A stretch of 64,000 nucleotides of DNA from Ignavibacteria bacterium (GTDB lineage Bacteria; Bacteroidota; Ignavibacteria; Tepidaquicellales; Tepidaquicellaceae), in the NCBI GenBank assembly GCA_016719565.1, contig JADJYU010000007.1, positions 310,001 to 374,000 on the forward strand. The letters are read 5' to 3'. The notes beneath the pieces are model-generated. The model was not told where the DNA came from, did not search any database, and was given only the letters and a program-made list of their open reading frames with translations. A program made the translations under genes and the position numbers. Shown here one piece after another: positions 55,644 to 64,000 of the stretch. The first letter of the stretch is position 1; each line of letters begins with the position of its first letter.

Positions 55644-56378
55644 GTCCCTGACCTTCCGGTAAATGAAATGCTTTAGCCGAAAGAAGATGGTGATCATCAA
55701 AGCGAAGAAAGTAAACTTTCAAAAGGAGACATTCAGAATTAAATCAGAGCCATAAAGCTTTTGGAAGAAGACTTTTAGTGTTAAATCAGAGACATTCGGC
55801 TTTCAAAAAAAGACATGCGGCTTTCAAAAAAAGACTTTCATCTATCAAACAGAGACTTTTGGATTTCAATAAGAGTCACGCTGCCTTCAAAAAAAGACAT
55901 GCGGTTTTCGTCAAGAGACTTTTGGCATTAAAAAAGAGACTTTTGGATTTCGCCAAGAGACTTTTGGTTGTCAAAAATAGACATACGGCATTCAATCAGA
56001 GACATTCAGCAGTCGTCAGAAGACACAAAGCAGCCTGGAAATGAGTTTCGGAAGTGACGAAACAAATAATTTCAATTGAGAAATAATTATTGTTAGTGAA
56101 GAAAACATTGTCTTAAGTTGAGAAAACGTTGCGTAAGTGGAGTATGAGTCTGCAAACAGTTCATAAATAGTGTACATCAGTGCCAAAACAAGCTGCAGTA
56201 GTTCCTAAACAGGCTGCGGTGGTTGAGAAGAGGTTCGCCCCGGTTCCGAAACAGGTTGGGGTGATTGAGAACGACACCGCTACAGTACCAAAACACGGTG
56301 CTGCGGTCGATAAACATGGTGCTGCGGTAAATAAACAAGTCGCTGCGGTCGATAAACAGGTCGCTGCGGTCGATAAAT
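55644..56378. repeat. Long array of about 35 degenerate 21-bp tandem repeats
   Basis: Unit starts keep exact 21-base spacing across the whole span: for example 55623, 56001 and 56358 are 18 and 17 units apart. Units in 55728-56042 begin GACATTC or GACTTTTGG and end in CAAAAA or AAGA. Units from about 56169 read like AGGTCGCTGCGGTCGATAAA. The middle (56043-56168) is worn but in phase. Since 21 is divisible by three, one plus frame reads as heptapeptides (RHAAFKK, RLLDFAK, later VDKQVAA), but several stops interrupt it. No gene call is supported. Confidence 0.85.
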
Positions 56379-56399
56379 GCGGTGAAATTTTTTACTTTA

Positions 56400-57001
56400 A
56401 AACTTAAAACTGCAAATATGGTTTGTTTTTCGATAATTCGGAAAAAATAATTCCGCAGACGGAGAAGTCAATTATCAATATTAATTTATCAATGATTAAT
56501 TTTTAATGGACTATATTAATTTAAACAACACATATACACGTGCCCCGGACTGTGCGAAAACAAACTTTTTCTGCTTACCTCTTAGACTCGAATGCTCAAA
56601 GAATTCTGTTTTAAAAATTTTAACTTTGAGCTTTGGAAGTAATTTCAATGAGAATGAGAGTTAAAAAAATATTTACAATTAACATTTACCGGCTTTGATG
56701 ACCGGACTTAAAACTCTTATGACCTTAAAAAACCTGTCCGTTTAACAGTAATACTTTTCTAAAGGAATACAATTCTCAAAAACATTATTTTAACAACTGA
56801 ACGAAATAGTTGTTCTTCTGAAGCTGTTCTGCATCCCCGTATTTATATAATAAAAATTATATCAGTAACATGACATAAGTCCTTGCACAGAAATATTAAT
56901 ATTTTTAGTATTGTAATGCGCCCGGAAATGAGTTTCAATTGCAGGTTAAAAATTGATTTTAAAATCATCTTCCTTAAATTGAAATAAAAACTCTTACAGA
57001 T
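56400..57001. other. Intergenic region of about 600 bases before a T9SS gene
   Basis: No coding sequence found. It contains a copy of GGAGAAGTCAATTATCAAT (56460-56478) that recurs at 63262-63280. No promoter of the TAnnTTTG type is clear. Confidence 0.5.
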
Positions 57002-58362
57002 ATGGAAAAAATAAGTTTATAAATAAGATATCTTCACTTCTTTTCTACATCAGCATACTCACATTCATCATCGCATTCAACTTCGCGCATAATCCTCCCG
57101 GCGGATGGTATCAACAGTTTTTGCCGGATCTGAATAACAGACCGCTTGCAGATATTCAATTTATAGATAGTCTGCTTGGATATGGGATAACGGGAGATCA
57201 TACGTCCGGTGACACAAATTATATAATTAAAACTACTAACGGGGGAGATAAGTGGTTTGTAGTAAATACCCTTTATAAAGATTTAAGCAAAGTTCATTTT
57301 ATAAATGCTAATACCGGATATGTAAGCGGAGGTCTAAATGGAATTCCTGCATTATTCATAAAAACAACTAATGGCGGGATAAACTGGACAGATGTAAATA
57401 GCACTTTAACCGGAAGGATAAACGACATCTTTATTTTGAATGAAGATACAATATGGTACACTGATGAAGCAACTCTTTTAGGCGGATTGTTTAGATCTAC
57501 GGATAGAGGAGCTACTTGGGCAAGACAGTTTTATGAAAATGGGAATATACCATCCAGAATATATATGATAAATTCTCATATAGGGTTTTTTAGCGGAAGT
57601 GATGTTTCAGTTTTAAATAAAACAACAAATGGAGGTTCAAACTGGTCGATAATTGCTGCTCAAAACGGATTCAGAGACATTTATTTTTCTGATAGCTTAA
57701 CGGGATGGAAATCTACAGGTGGTATTAAAAAAACAATGGATGGAGGATTAACATGGATCGAACAAGTCTTACCTCAAACTTCAACTTCAGGAATAAGAGA
57801 ATTTTCAAATATTAATAACGATACTATTTGGGGATCAGGAGGATATATATTTTATCCTGGTTATGGACCTCGTGGAATAATTTATATGACTACAAATGGA
57901 GGAGTTAATTGGGGTTATCAATTACCCGATACTAGCCTAAATATTGGGATATTCTATCATACTGATTTTAGCAACAGATTAAATGGATGGTGTTATTTTA
58001 ACTTCGAAGGCGTTCATACTGTAAGCGGAGGGGATACATCGACTTATTATACCGGAATAAATAATCCGAATATAATGATTCCATATTTATTTACTCTTTA
58101 TCAGAATTATCCAAATCCCTTTAACCCAATTACAGTTATTAGATATGAATTAAGGGTTAAGAGTTATGTCAGATTAATTATATATGATGTTTCCGGGAAA
58201 GAAATTAGAATGTTGGTAAATCAATTACAAAATTCCGGATCTTATGATTTCAGGTTTGATGGGGGTAGTCTTTCCAGCGGTGTGTATTTCTACAAACTGG
58301 AAGCGGAAGATATAAAAGGCAATCAATATACAGAAACGAAAAAAATGATTATGGTTCGATGA
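57002..58362 (+). CDS. Secreted YCF48/BNR-like beta-propeller protein with T9SS sorting domain (frameshift in A6 tract)
   Basis: From TTG 57121 the frame gives 413 residues but no signal peptide. Upstream it is open and encodes NKFINKISSLLFYISILTFI followed by IAFNFAHNPPGGWYQQF, a proper export signal, with no start codon. The ATG at 57002 is one base out of phase, and one A added to the A6 run 57006-57011 gives MEKNKF and joins it. The body has repeated ITTNGG(x)NW/KTTNGGINW blades of the YCF48/sialidase-like propeller. The tail is YQNYPNPFNPITVIRYEL with SSGVYFYKLEAEDIKG. Likely a surface protein of unknown ligand. Confidence 0.85.
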
Positions 58363-58452
58363 ATGAACAAACAGATTAATTATTTTGATCAAATTAAGTT
58401 GTTATGCTGATTATTCATAAATATTTTTAATTTAATTTTAAACGAACAAATC

Positions 58453-60495
58453 ATGAAAACAAAATTACTTTTCTCATTAGTTATTTTTTTAACAGTTGCA
58501 GCTTTTATTTTTGAAAAGAAATCTATAAATGTTAACAATAGTTACTTACCATCTCCTCCTGTAATCACAGATTCTGAATTTCTAATAAATGTTATGCATT
58601 CGGGAATTGATATAAATTATGATTACTATCCACAATTGGGAACAAATGCATGGCATATTTACTGCGGACCTGATGGGGGATGGCCTGATGTGTTAAGTGA
58701 TAATATTAACACAGCACCGAGTGTATACGGTCCAACATTAATAGATAAAATTGAAGAAAACAGATCATATGGTTTTCGCTCGATTATGGAAAGACCGAGA
58801 ACAGTTCATTTGGCGTATTCGCAAAGAAGTGAATACCAATGTGAAACTCTTTCTGTTGGAAGTGATTATTGGTTTTACGCTTATGATACACATCAGACAG
58901 GAAGCGAATTAAACGATTACGATTTTAATGGTAACGGAGCCAGAGTCAGGTATTGCCAAACGATTCCCAACAGTCCGGGAAGCAATTCAGGATATGTTGT
59001 AAAAGATCTAAGAGCAAACCGGGAACAGGCAAATAAACTTTGGACTCCTATGCACAATGATGATACCTATGAATGGTTTGTGATGCCCAGAATGAGAATT
59101 GATACTTCAACACTTCAAATTGATGAAAGCATTAAAGTATGTGCAGTTGTGATGATTGACTGGAATGGAGATGTCATTGACAGTGTAGATATAATAGCAA
59201 AATATTTTCGGGATGAAAACTTGCATTATAATGGAAACTACATTGAAGAATATAATTTTCCTGATTCAAATTTATTGCAAATTTATAAAGGATTAATCTG
59301 TCCAGGTCCCGCAAAGCAATTTTGGGCTTGGGGTGACACTTCTGTTAACATAGAGACCGATTTCAGAGTTTATTGGTATGGATTGTGTGATATGTGGATA
59401 GATTATGTAAAAGTTGAAAATAAACCCGCACATGAATTTTTTAATCCCACAATTCGGGATTGGAATAGTGAGGTGCGAGCAGAAGCAGATTTTGCTTTAA
59501 GCGGATACGATGCGGATCACCCAATTCCAAATAATTTCTATCTCGAGGAATTTGAATTTAATATGGTTCCGAGCATAAAACGTTTCAATGAGCTTGTAAG
59601 GAATAAAACGGATAATAAAATATCCATGATGGTGAATCTGAATTATCCTTTATTTAAGACACATATACCTCATAGTGATGATTACGAATTTAGTGCAGCA
59701 GAACTACAAAGTTATTTAATCAGTCGAGCAAACTTAAAATATCTTGTTAATGTGTCATATCCTCTGGAGGGATTTGAAGGAGGATTAGACCCGGGTGAAG
59801 GAACGTCTGAGCATCCAAATACATTGAGCAATAGTGATTATTCAAAATCTTCCGGAATATTAAGTTATAAGGTTTCCGTTTCAACTTACGATGACTGGCT
59901 TCAGCAGAAATTGGATTTTGGAAGAGGTTCAGGAGATGGATTTATAAAGATAATGAAAAAGACAGATTCAATTTCAAGATACTACGCCACGGATCTAAAT
60001 ATTATTCATCTGGAGCAGGCACATTTGATTTGGCTGTCATCTCACAAACTCAAGGAGCCTTCAAATGAGGAGATGATGTTGATGGCTAATCTTGCAATTA
60101 CTTACGGGTCAAAAGGAATAATGTATTTTGCTTATAATTCAGAGAATGATTTTTCTGATACCGCTTTTTATCAGAGGGGACTTGTAGAAAGAATATCCCT
60201 GCTTCCAAGGACACAAAGTGTTTACGGACAGGATAAATGGGAAGGTGTTAAAGAAATTAACAATACGATAAAAAATTGGTCGCCATATATTATGAGCTTT
60301 GATAATGAAAATAGAAGATCTTATATATATAGAATCGAGGATGAACGAAATGAAATGTCAGCAAATACCTATATAAATAAACTGAAAGCATATCCATCAA
60401 CTGATATCACACCTGACTCAATTCCAAATTTAAGCGGAATGACTGCAGAGACAAATACGGATGCATATCTTCAAGCGGCATTTTTCAAAAGATAA
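58453..60495 (+). CDS. Large secreted protein, N-terminal part (frameshifted)
   Basis: 680 residues with signal peptide MKTKLLFSLVIFLTVAAFIF. The middle is unknown to me; LAITYGSKGIMYFAYNSEND with a preceding NLNYP and HLEQAHLIWL pattern recalls TIM-barrel glycosidase-like domains, but no catalytic pair can be named. It ends at AAFFKR. The following frame is open upstream as KINETEHSKYFMIVNRRCSP, so one added base in TTTTTCAAAA (60481-60490) restores a single gene to 63044 of about 1,530 codons. Confidence 0.82.
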   Translation: MKTKLLFSLVIFLTVAAFIFEKKSINVNNSYLPSPPVITDSEFLINVMHSGIDINYDYYPQLGTNAWHIYCGPDGGWPDVLSDNINTAPSVYGPTLIDKIEENRSYGFRSIMERPRTVHLAYSQRSEYQCETLSVGSDYWFYAYDTHQTGSELNDYDFNGNGARVRYCQTIPNSPGSNSGYVVKDLRANREQANKLWTPMHNDDTYEWFVMPRMRIDTSTLQIDESIKVCAVVMIDWNGDVIDSVDIIAKYFRDENLHYNGNYIEEYNFPDSNLLQIYKGLICPGPAKQFWAWGDTSVNIETDFRVYWYGLCDMWIDYVKVENKPAHEFFNPTIRDWNSEVRAEADFALSGYDADHPIPNNFYLEEFEFNMVPSIKRFNELVRNKTDNKISMMVNLNYPLFKTHIPHSDDYEFSAAELQSYLISRANLKYLVNVSYPLEGFEGGLDPGEGTSEHPNTLSNSDYSKSSGILSYKVSVSTYDDWLQQKLDFGRGSGDGFIKIMKKTDSISRYYATDLNIIHLEQAHLIWLSSHKLKEPSNEEMMLMANLAITYGSKGIMYFAYNSENDFSDTAFYQRGLVERISLLPRTQSVYGQDKWEGVKEINNTIKNWSPYIMSFDNENRRSYIYRIEDERNEMSANTYINKLKAYPSTDITPDSIPNLSGMTAETNTDAYLQAAFFKR

Positions 60496-60521
60496 ATGAA
60501 ACTGAGCATTCGAAATATTTT

Positions 60522-63044
60522 ATGATAGTAAACAGAAGATGTTCTCCATTTATAAATTACAGTAATACAGATAATCTTGGCGGCAGAAGATTTGTATCTA
60601 TGAAGATCAACCCGTCTCATCTCACTGGTTTTAGTAACTGGAAAATTTTTGATCTTGAAACAGGTGATACAGTCAGAACGCTTAGTAAAAGCGATACAAG
60701 TTACATTTTTCTCGGTGACTTTATGCCCGGTGAAGGGAAATTATATCGAATCGCGCCTGTGATGCAGGAAGGAGGGACGCTCGTTGCTGATGAGTCAATT
60801 GACAACATTAATTTCAACTGCAACGGAGATGTGAATAATGGCGGAAAGAATATTTCGTTATATGTCGGCACTACAGTAAATTTTGCAGACGGCGTGAAAT
60901 GGAATATTACAGGCGGAGAATTTAAAAGCGGACTTTTCCCTGATTCGCCTAATCAGCTTAAGGTAAATATGAAGTCTCAGAGCGGAGCATACTGGAATGG
61001 AATTGATTTTACCGGCTGCGCTATTGTGACTATTGCCAATACTATTTTTGAGAGTGTAAAACTAAGCGGAACTGAAATTGAAAATCCTTCTGCGCTGCTG
61101 TTTGTGGATTGTTATGATCTGTCAGTATCCGGATGTAAATTTAATTTTGCCAATTTAGATTCACTCAGTTGCTTATATATAAACTATCTGGAAAATGAGG
61201 AAGAGGAGGAGATATCATGTAATTTATTATATAATGAATTTAATACAGGGAGCAACAAATATTCTACCGTAATATGCGCAGGATTTGCAGAGAGCGTAAT
61301 TCCGCTGATGATCAACGGTAATGATTTTAACTCAACAAATGGTAATAATGCAATACTACTGTCAGGCGTGGCCGGAGGAGCCATAAAGGATAACATTATC
61401 ACAGGATACAATAATGGAATTATTCTGATATGGTCTGCAATTGATCTGTATGGAAATATAATTACCGGAGGAGATGAAGATTCTAAAGGAGTTATATCCT
61501 GCGCATTATCTTATCCTAATCTCGCGCCTAATGGATTTGTATATACGGGTGGATATAATTTTGTTACCTGTGAAGGTGAAAATGCAAAGTGTCTGGAGTT
61601 TGATAATTCTTATTCTTATTTAAATGCTGGATATAACATATTCAATCTAAATGGTTATGAGCCGGGAAATGCATTTCATATTGCAGGGACAATTCCTGAT
61701 TTGATCTATGATGAATACGGCGGAGAAGCTGATGCAATAAATAACTGTTTCAGGATTTCGAGTATTGACACAAATGCTGTTGCCAATGTGGAAAGCTTAG
61801 ATGAGGAACCGTTTTACTTTATCTTTACTCCTTATTACTGCGGGGAAAACCTATTGGATGGAATGATCGCATTTGATCTGGGAAACGGGATGTATGATAC
61901 GATTTATACTGAACCGGGAGGAAGCGGCGGTTCAATCTCCGGTGTTCAATTTCCAATGTTCAATGGACAATCAGCGACATTTGAAAATTTGTCAGATTCA
62001 GTTTCTATAAATTTAAGAAAGAGAGATTATGAGCGCGTATCGGATCTTTGTTATCAATTACTTACGGATCATATTGACAGTTTAAAAGATGTCAGCATAA
62101 TTTTAAAACTATATCTTGCGGAATTACGGCTCGACAGCTCCGGAAACAGAATCACGAATTTTAAATCATTCCTTGAAGCGCTTATATTAAATAATCCGGA
62201 GAAAGTAACTTTAGTAAAGCAATCATATTATGTTATACAGAAGTGCAAGGTTTCACTCGGAATGTATGAATCAGCCATGACAGGTTTTCAGGAAATAGTA
62301 AATCAGAATCCATACAGCTATGAAGGACTGGTAGCGGGCTGGGACTATGCCGCCACGAGTCTGCTCTCAGGCGGGCAGGGAGGAGGAGACAAAAATTTAG
62401 AACCCGGGACTTCGAATTTGGAATCAGAAAATCCCCGGCTCCAGATCTTTACCGATGATCCTTATGATAAATACGATTCAAAAAGGTTTGATAAAGAAGA
62501 CAGGAAAGCAATTAGAGAAAATATAATTAATTCTTTTCAAACTTCAAGAGATATAGAAATTGAAAAAGTAAAATCGCTTGAAAAGAAAGTAAGAGAAGGA
62601 AATGCAGGCAAAAATGAGAGATCTGAATTAAAGGTAAAGAAAATTTTAAGTGAAGTGATAAAGATTAAAAAACCGAGAGATATTACAGAGCATATAAATA
62701 ATGTTAACGGCAATATTCAGAAAGTATTCGGAGCAGCGAATGACCAGAATTCAAATGAAATCATTAACATTATTCCAACTGAATACAATCTGTCACAAAA
62801 TTACCCAAACCCGTTTAACCCAACAACCAAAATAAACTTCAGCCTACCCGAAGACGGAAAAATTAAGCTTATTGTTTATGATATTCTCGGAAGAGAAGTA
62901 AAGAGACTTATTAACAGTGAATTCAGATCGGCAGGAAAATATACTGTAGAATTTAATGGCGCAGGACTTTCGAGCGGAGTTTATTTTTACAGGATAGAAG
63001 CGGGTAAGTATGTTCAGACGAAGCGTATGGTATTAATCAAATAA
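60522..63044 (+). CDS. Large secreted protein, C-terminal part: beta-helix-like, helical and T9SS sorting domains
   Basis: 840 residues from ATG 60522, which itself lies inside the restored gene. First about 80 residues form a beta-sandwich end of the upstream domain. Residues about 90-430 have right-handed parallel beta-helix features (NGIDFTGCAIVTIANTIFES, GGAIKDNIITGYNNGIILI). A helical TPR-like segment, a lysine-rich stretch and the sorting domain SQNYPNPFNPTTKINFSLPE with SSGVYFYRIEAGKYVQTKRM follow. Probably surface-exposed, with a carbohydrate-related role possible. Confidence 0.85.
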   Translation: MIVNRRCSPFINYSNTDNLGGRRFVSMKINPSHLTGFSNWKIFDLETGDTVRTLSKSDTSYIFLGDFMPGEGKLYRIAPVMQEGGTLVADESIDNINFNCNGDVNNGGKNISLYVGTTVNFADGVKWNITGGEFKSGLFPDSPNQLKVNMKSQSGAYWNGIDFTGCAIVTIANTIFESVKLSGTEIENPSALLFVDCYDLSVSGCKFNFANLDSLSCLYINYLENEEEEEISCNLLYNEFNTGSNKYSTVICAGFAESVIPLMINGNDFNSTNGNNAILLSGVAGGAIKDNIITGYNNGIILIWSAIDLYGNIITGGDEDSKGVISCALSYPNLAPNGFVYTGGYNFVTCEGENAKCLEFDNSYSYLNAGYNIFNLNGYEPGNAFHIAGTIPDLIYDEYGGEADAINNCFRISSIDTNAVANVESLDEEPFYFIFTPYYCGENLLDGMIAFDLGNGMYDTIYTEPGGSGGSISGVQFPMFNGQSATFENLSDSVSINLRKRDYERVSDLCYQLLTDHIDSLKDVSIILKLYLAELRLDSSGNRITNFKSFLEALILNNPEKVTLVKQSYYVIQKCKVSLGMYESAMTGFQEIVNQNPYSYEGLVAGWDYAATSLLSGGQGGGDKNLEPGTSNLESENPRLQIFTDDPYDKYDSKRFDKEDRKAIRENIINSFQTSRDIEIEKVKSLEKKVREGNAGKNERSELKVKKILSEVIKIKKPRDITEHINNVNGNIQKVFGAANDQNSNEIINIIPTEYNLSQNYPNPFNPTTKINFSLPEDGKIKLIVYDILGREVKRLINSEFRSAGKYTVEFNGAGLSSGVYFYRIEAGKYVQTKRMVLIK

Positions 63045-63070
63045 CCGAAACAATTTTTTATTAATTTAAT

Positions 63071-63100
63071 GAACCCGCAAAATTTTTTTACGGGTTTTTT
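63071..63100 (+). terminator. Rho-independent terminator after the last T9SS gene
   Basis: AACCCG/CGGGTT stem with an inner A-T helix, then TTTTTT. Confidence 0.75.
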
Positions 63101-63139
63101 ATTTTTAACTCTAAAAGGTTAATTAAATTTTAAAAATAT

Positions 63140-63317
63140 TTTTTTAAAGATTATATAATTACGCGGTTAAGTAGCGCGTGCGGTATGAAAAGTAGAAATG
63201 TCATAGTTACGCTGCTAATTAATATACTCATAATCTTTTCTACAAAGATTAAACCGCTACGCGGTGAAGTCAATTATCAATTATTAATGATCAATGATCA
63301 CTATATCTTTATTGTTT
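63140..63317. other. Intergenic DNA with REP-like fragments
   Basis: Contains GCGGTTAAGTAGCGCGTGCGG, cut here only by description of its two GCGG blocks (63163-63183), AAACCGCTACGCGGTGAAG (63250-63268) and the string TCAATTATCAATTATTAATG. These resemble dispersed intergenic elements of FCB genomes; no gene is present. Confidence 0.45.
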
Positions 63318-63746
63318 TTATAAAGTGTAATTTTTCAGCCATAGTGAAAAGAACAGATCGTTAAGCTGATACATTTCCTTGTAATAAATAATAATCTCTT
63401 TTTTAAGCAAGGCATCCAGAGCCCTTTTCAGACTGCTGGCGGAATTCAGATCATACTTTTTGATAAATGAAATAGCCAGCGGCTCCTTTACTTTGTCTTC
63501 TTTTGCAATTGCAATAGCAAGTTTCCATTGCAGGGAAGTTAACAGGTTTTTGTAATTTAAAAATACAGGTTCATTTTCCTGAAGTATTTCATCGAGAACG
63601 CTGTAAACCGTTTCAGGTTTTTTAAAAGCTTCTTTTAGTTTTTTAAGCTCTTTCTTTCTGTCGCAGAAATATTCCGACTCTCGAAACCATTTCCGATGAT
63701 TGGATTCATATTGTGCTTTCTGTATTACGCAAATTGCGTAATGCAA
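63318..63746 (-). pseudogene. Remnant of an AAA-family ATPase with internal deletion
   Basis: 142 residues. The first part (SEYFCDRKKELKKLKEAFKK) matches the opening of the Bacteroidota AAA ATPases that usually runs on into a P-loop. Here it jumps straight to the C-terminal helical and winged-helix part (LTSLQWKLAIAIAKEDKVKEP, KKYDLNSASSLKRALDALLKK, LNDLFFSLWLKNY). Walker A and Walker B are both absent, so the ATPase core of about 200 residues has been lost. The N-terminal residues before SEYF look random. Confidence 0.7.
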
Positions 63747-64000
63747 AATGCGTAATGAAAAGTAAACTTCAATTTATTTATTTACTGCTTACCTGCCGGA
63801 GAAAGACATCCGCAGACATTACAATTTACCACAAAGTCATTAAGACACAAAGTAAAATGTTTTATAATAGAAAGCTTTATGTCTCGTATGTTTATGTTAA
63901 TTTATATTTTTAGTTCTGAGACAGATTCTCAAAGTGAGGACACAGGGGGAGTGCTATGAGCGTTTGTATTAGAAGAAAACGGTATTTCAAACAGAATTAT
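63747..64000. other. Window end: no supported gene
   Basis: Holds nested short repeats ATTACGCAAATTGCGTAATG and GCGTAATG (63723-63758, partly inside the pseudogene) and CACAAAGTCATTAAGACACA (63831-63850), a string of a type dispersed in many environmental genomes. The short plus-strand frame here is not supported. Confidence 0.45.

Noticed and set aside
55778..56044. 88-codon frame of heptapeptide repeats (RHAAFKK type) as a gene
   Set aside because: It is a by-product of a 21-bp array; the frame is closed by stops within the same array, and there is no ribosome site or recognisable domain.
55344..56378. CRISPR array
   Set aside because: Repeats are directly contiguous with no unique spacers, units are 13 or 21 bases, and no cas gene is near.
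56180..56407. 75-codon frame of heptapeptide repeats (VDKQVAA type) as a gene
   Set aside because: Same array and same phase as the previous frame; no start signal. It ends in low-complexity FYFKT outside the array.
60481..60490. Programmed ribosomal frameshift in the large T9SS gene
   Set aside because: No slippery heptamer with a downstream structure is visible, and the same kind of one-base loss recurs in unrelated genes, so a consensus error is simpler.
63713..63913. 66-codon plus-strand frame as a gene
   Set aside because: It overlaps the ATPase remnant and dispersed repeats, with no motif and no start signal.

Overview
The window is AT-rich bacterial DNA that looks like a member of the Ignavibacteria/Bacteroidota-Chlorobi (FCB) group. 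The reasons are five secreted proteins ending in a type IX secretion (T9SS) type A sorting domain with the NYPNPFNP motif, promoters of the TTTG-N19-TAnnTTTG type, frequent TTG starts, a DUF2723/GT117 membrane protein, and a Gram-negative envelope gene set (Lol, TamB, TonB receptor, ADP-heptose). The genus is inference; no rRNA is present.

Layout. 1-2686: an asymmetric heterodimeric ABC exporter (first subunit cut by the left edge). 2758-13906: rsgA, a class III cyclase/STAND ATPase/TPR protein, two M3 oligoendopeptidase paralogues flanking typA and a 2Fe-2S ferredoxin, and trhO. 14070-17834: a BaiN-type flavoprotein, a membrane MutS-like gene cut by an in-frame TAG, and an unknown protein. 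17903-25037: a C25 peptidase with a T9SS tail, atpD-atpC, tRNA-Lys, and a fibronectin-like T9SS protein cut by another in-frame TAG. 25244-33069: tig-clpP, GT117, a GT-C glycosyltransferase with TPRs and a GT9 heptosyltransferase. 33083-40692 (minus): a probable operon of a ClpB C-terminal half, a ParB/SbnI-like protein, LolCE and LolD, PstB, PhoU and a TonB receptor. 41016-49432 (minus): rfaE1-rfaE2-tamB-rnr. 49608-63044: three T9SS proteins, a barrel protein with an internal signal peptide, a DUF1579-like protein and a 1.9 kb tandem-repeat region. 63318-63746: remnant of an AAA ATPase.

Two themes stand out. First, at least five loci (29990, 45971, 46405, 57006, about 60487) read as one protein only if one base is added to a homopolymer. 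All five errors go the same way, so consensus homopolymer under-calling is the simplest explanation, although the A7 tract at the start of the glycosyltransferase could also be a phase-variable switch. Two further genes are cut by TAG, a codon used as the final stop only by clpP here. Second, 55344-56378 holds a stacked tandem-repeat region: eight 13-bp units, an A-rich part, then about 35 units of 21 bp whose phase never slips although the sequence turns from one family into another. This is the least explained structure in the window.

The genes form a coherent picture of envelope building: heptose supply and transfer, lipoprotein release, outer-membrane assembly, phosphate signalling and T9SS-exported proteins. 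The T9SS machinery itself is not in the window.
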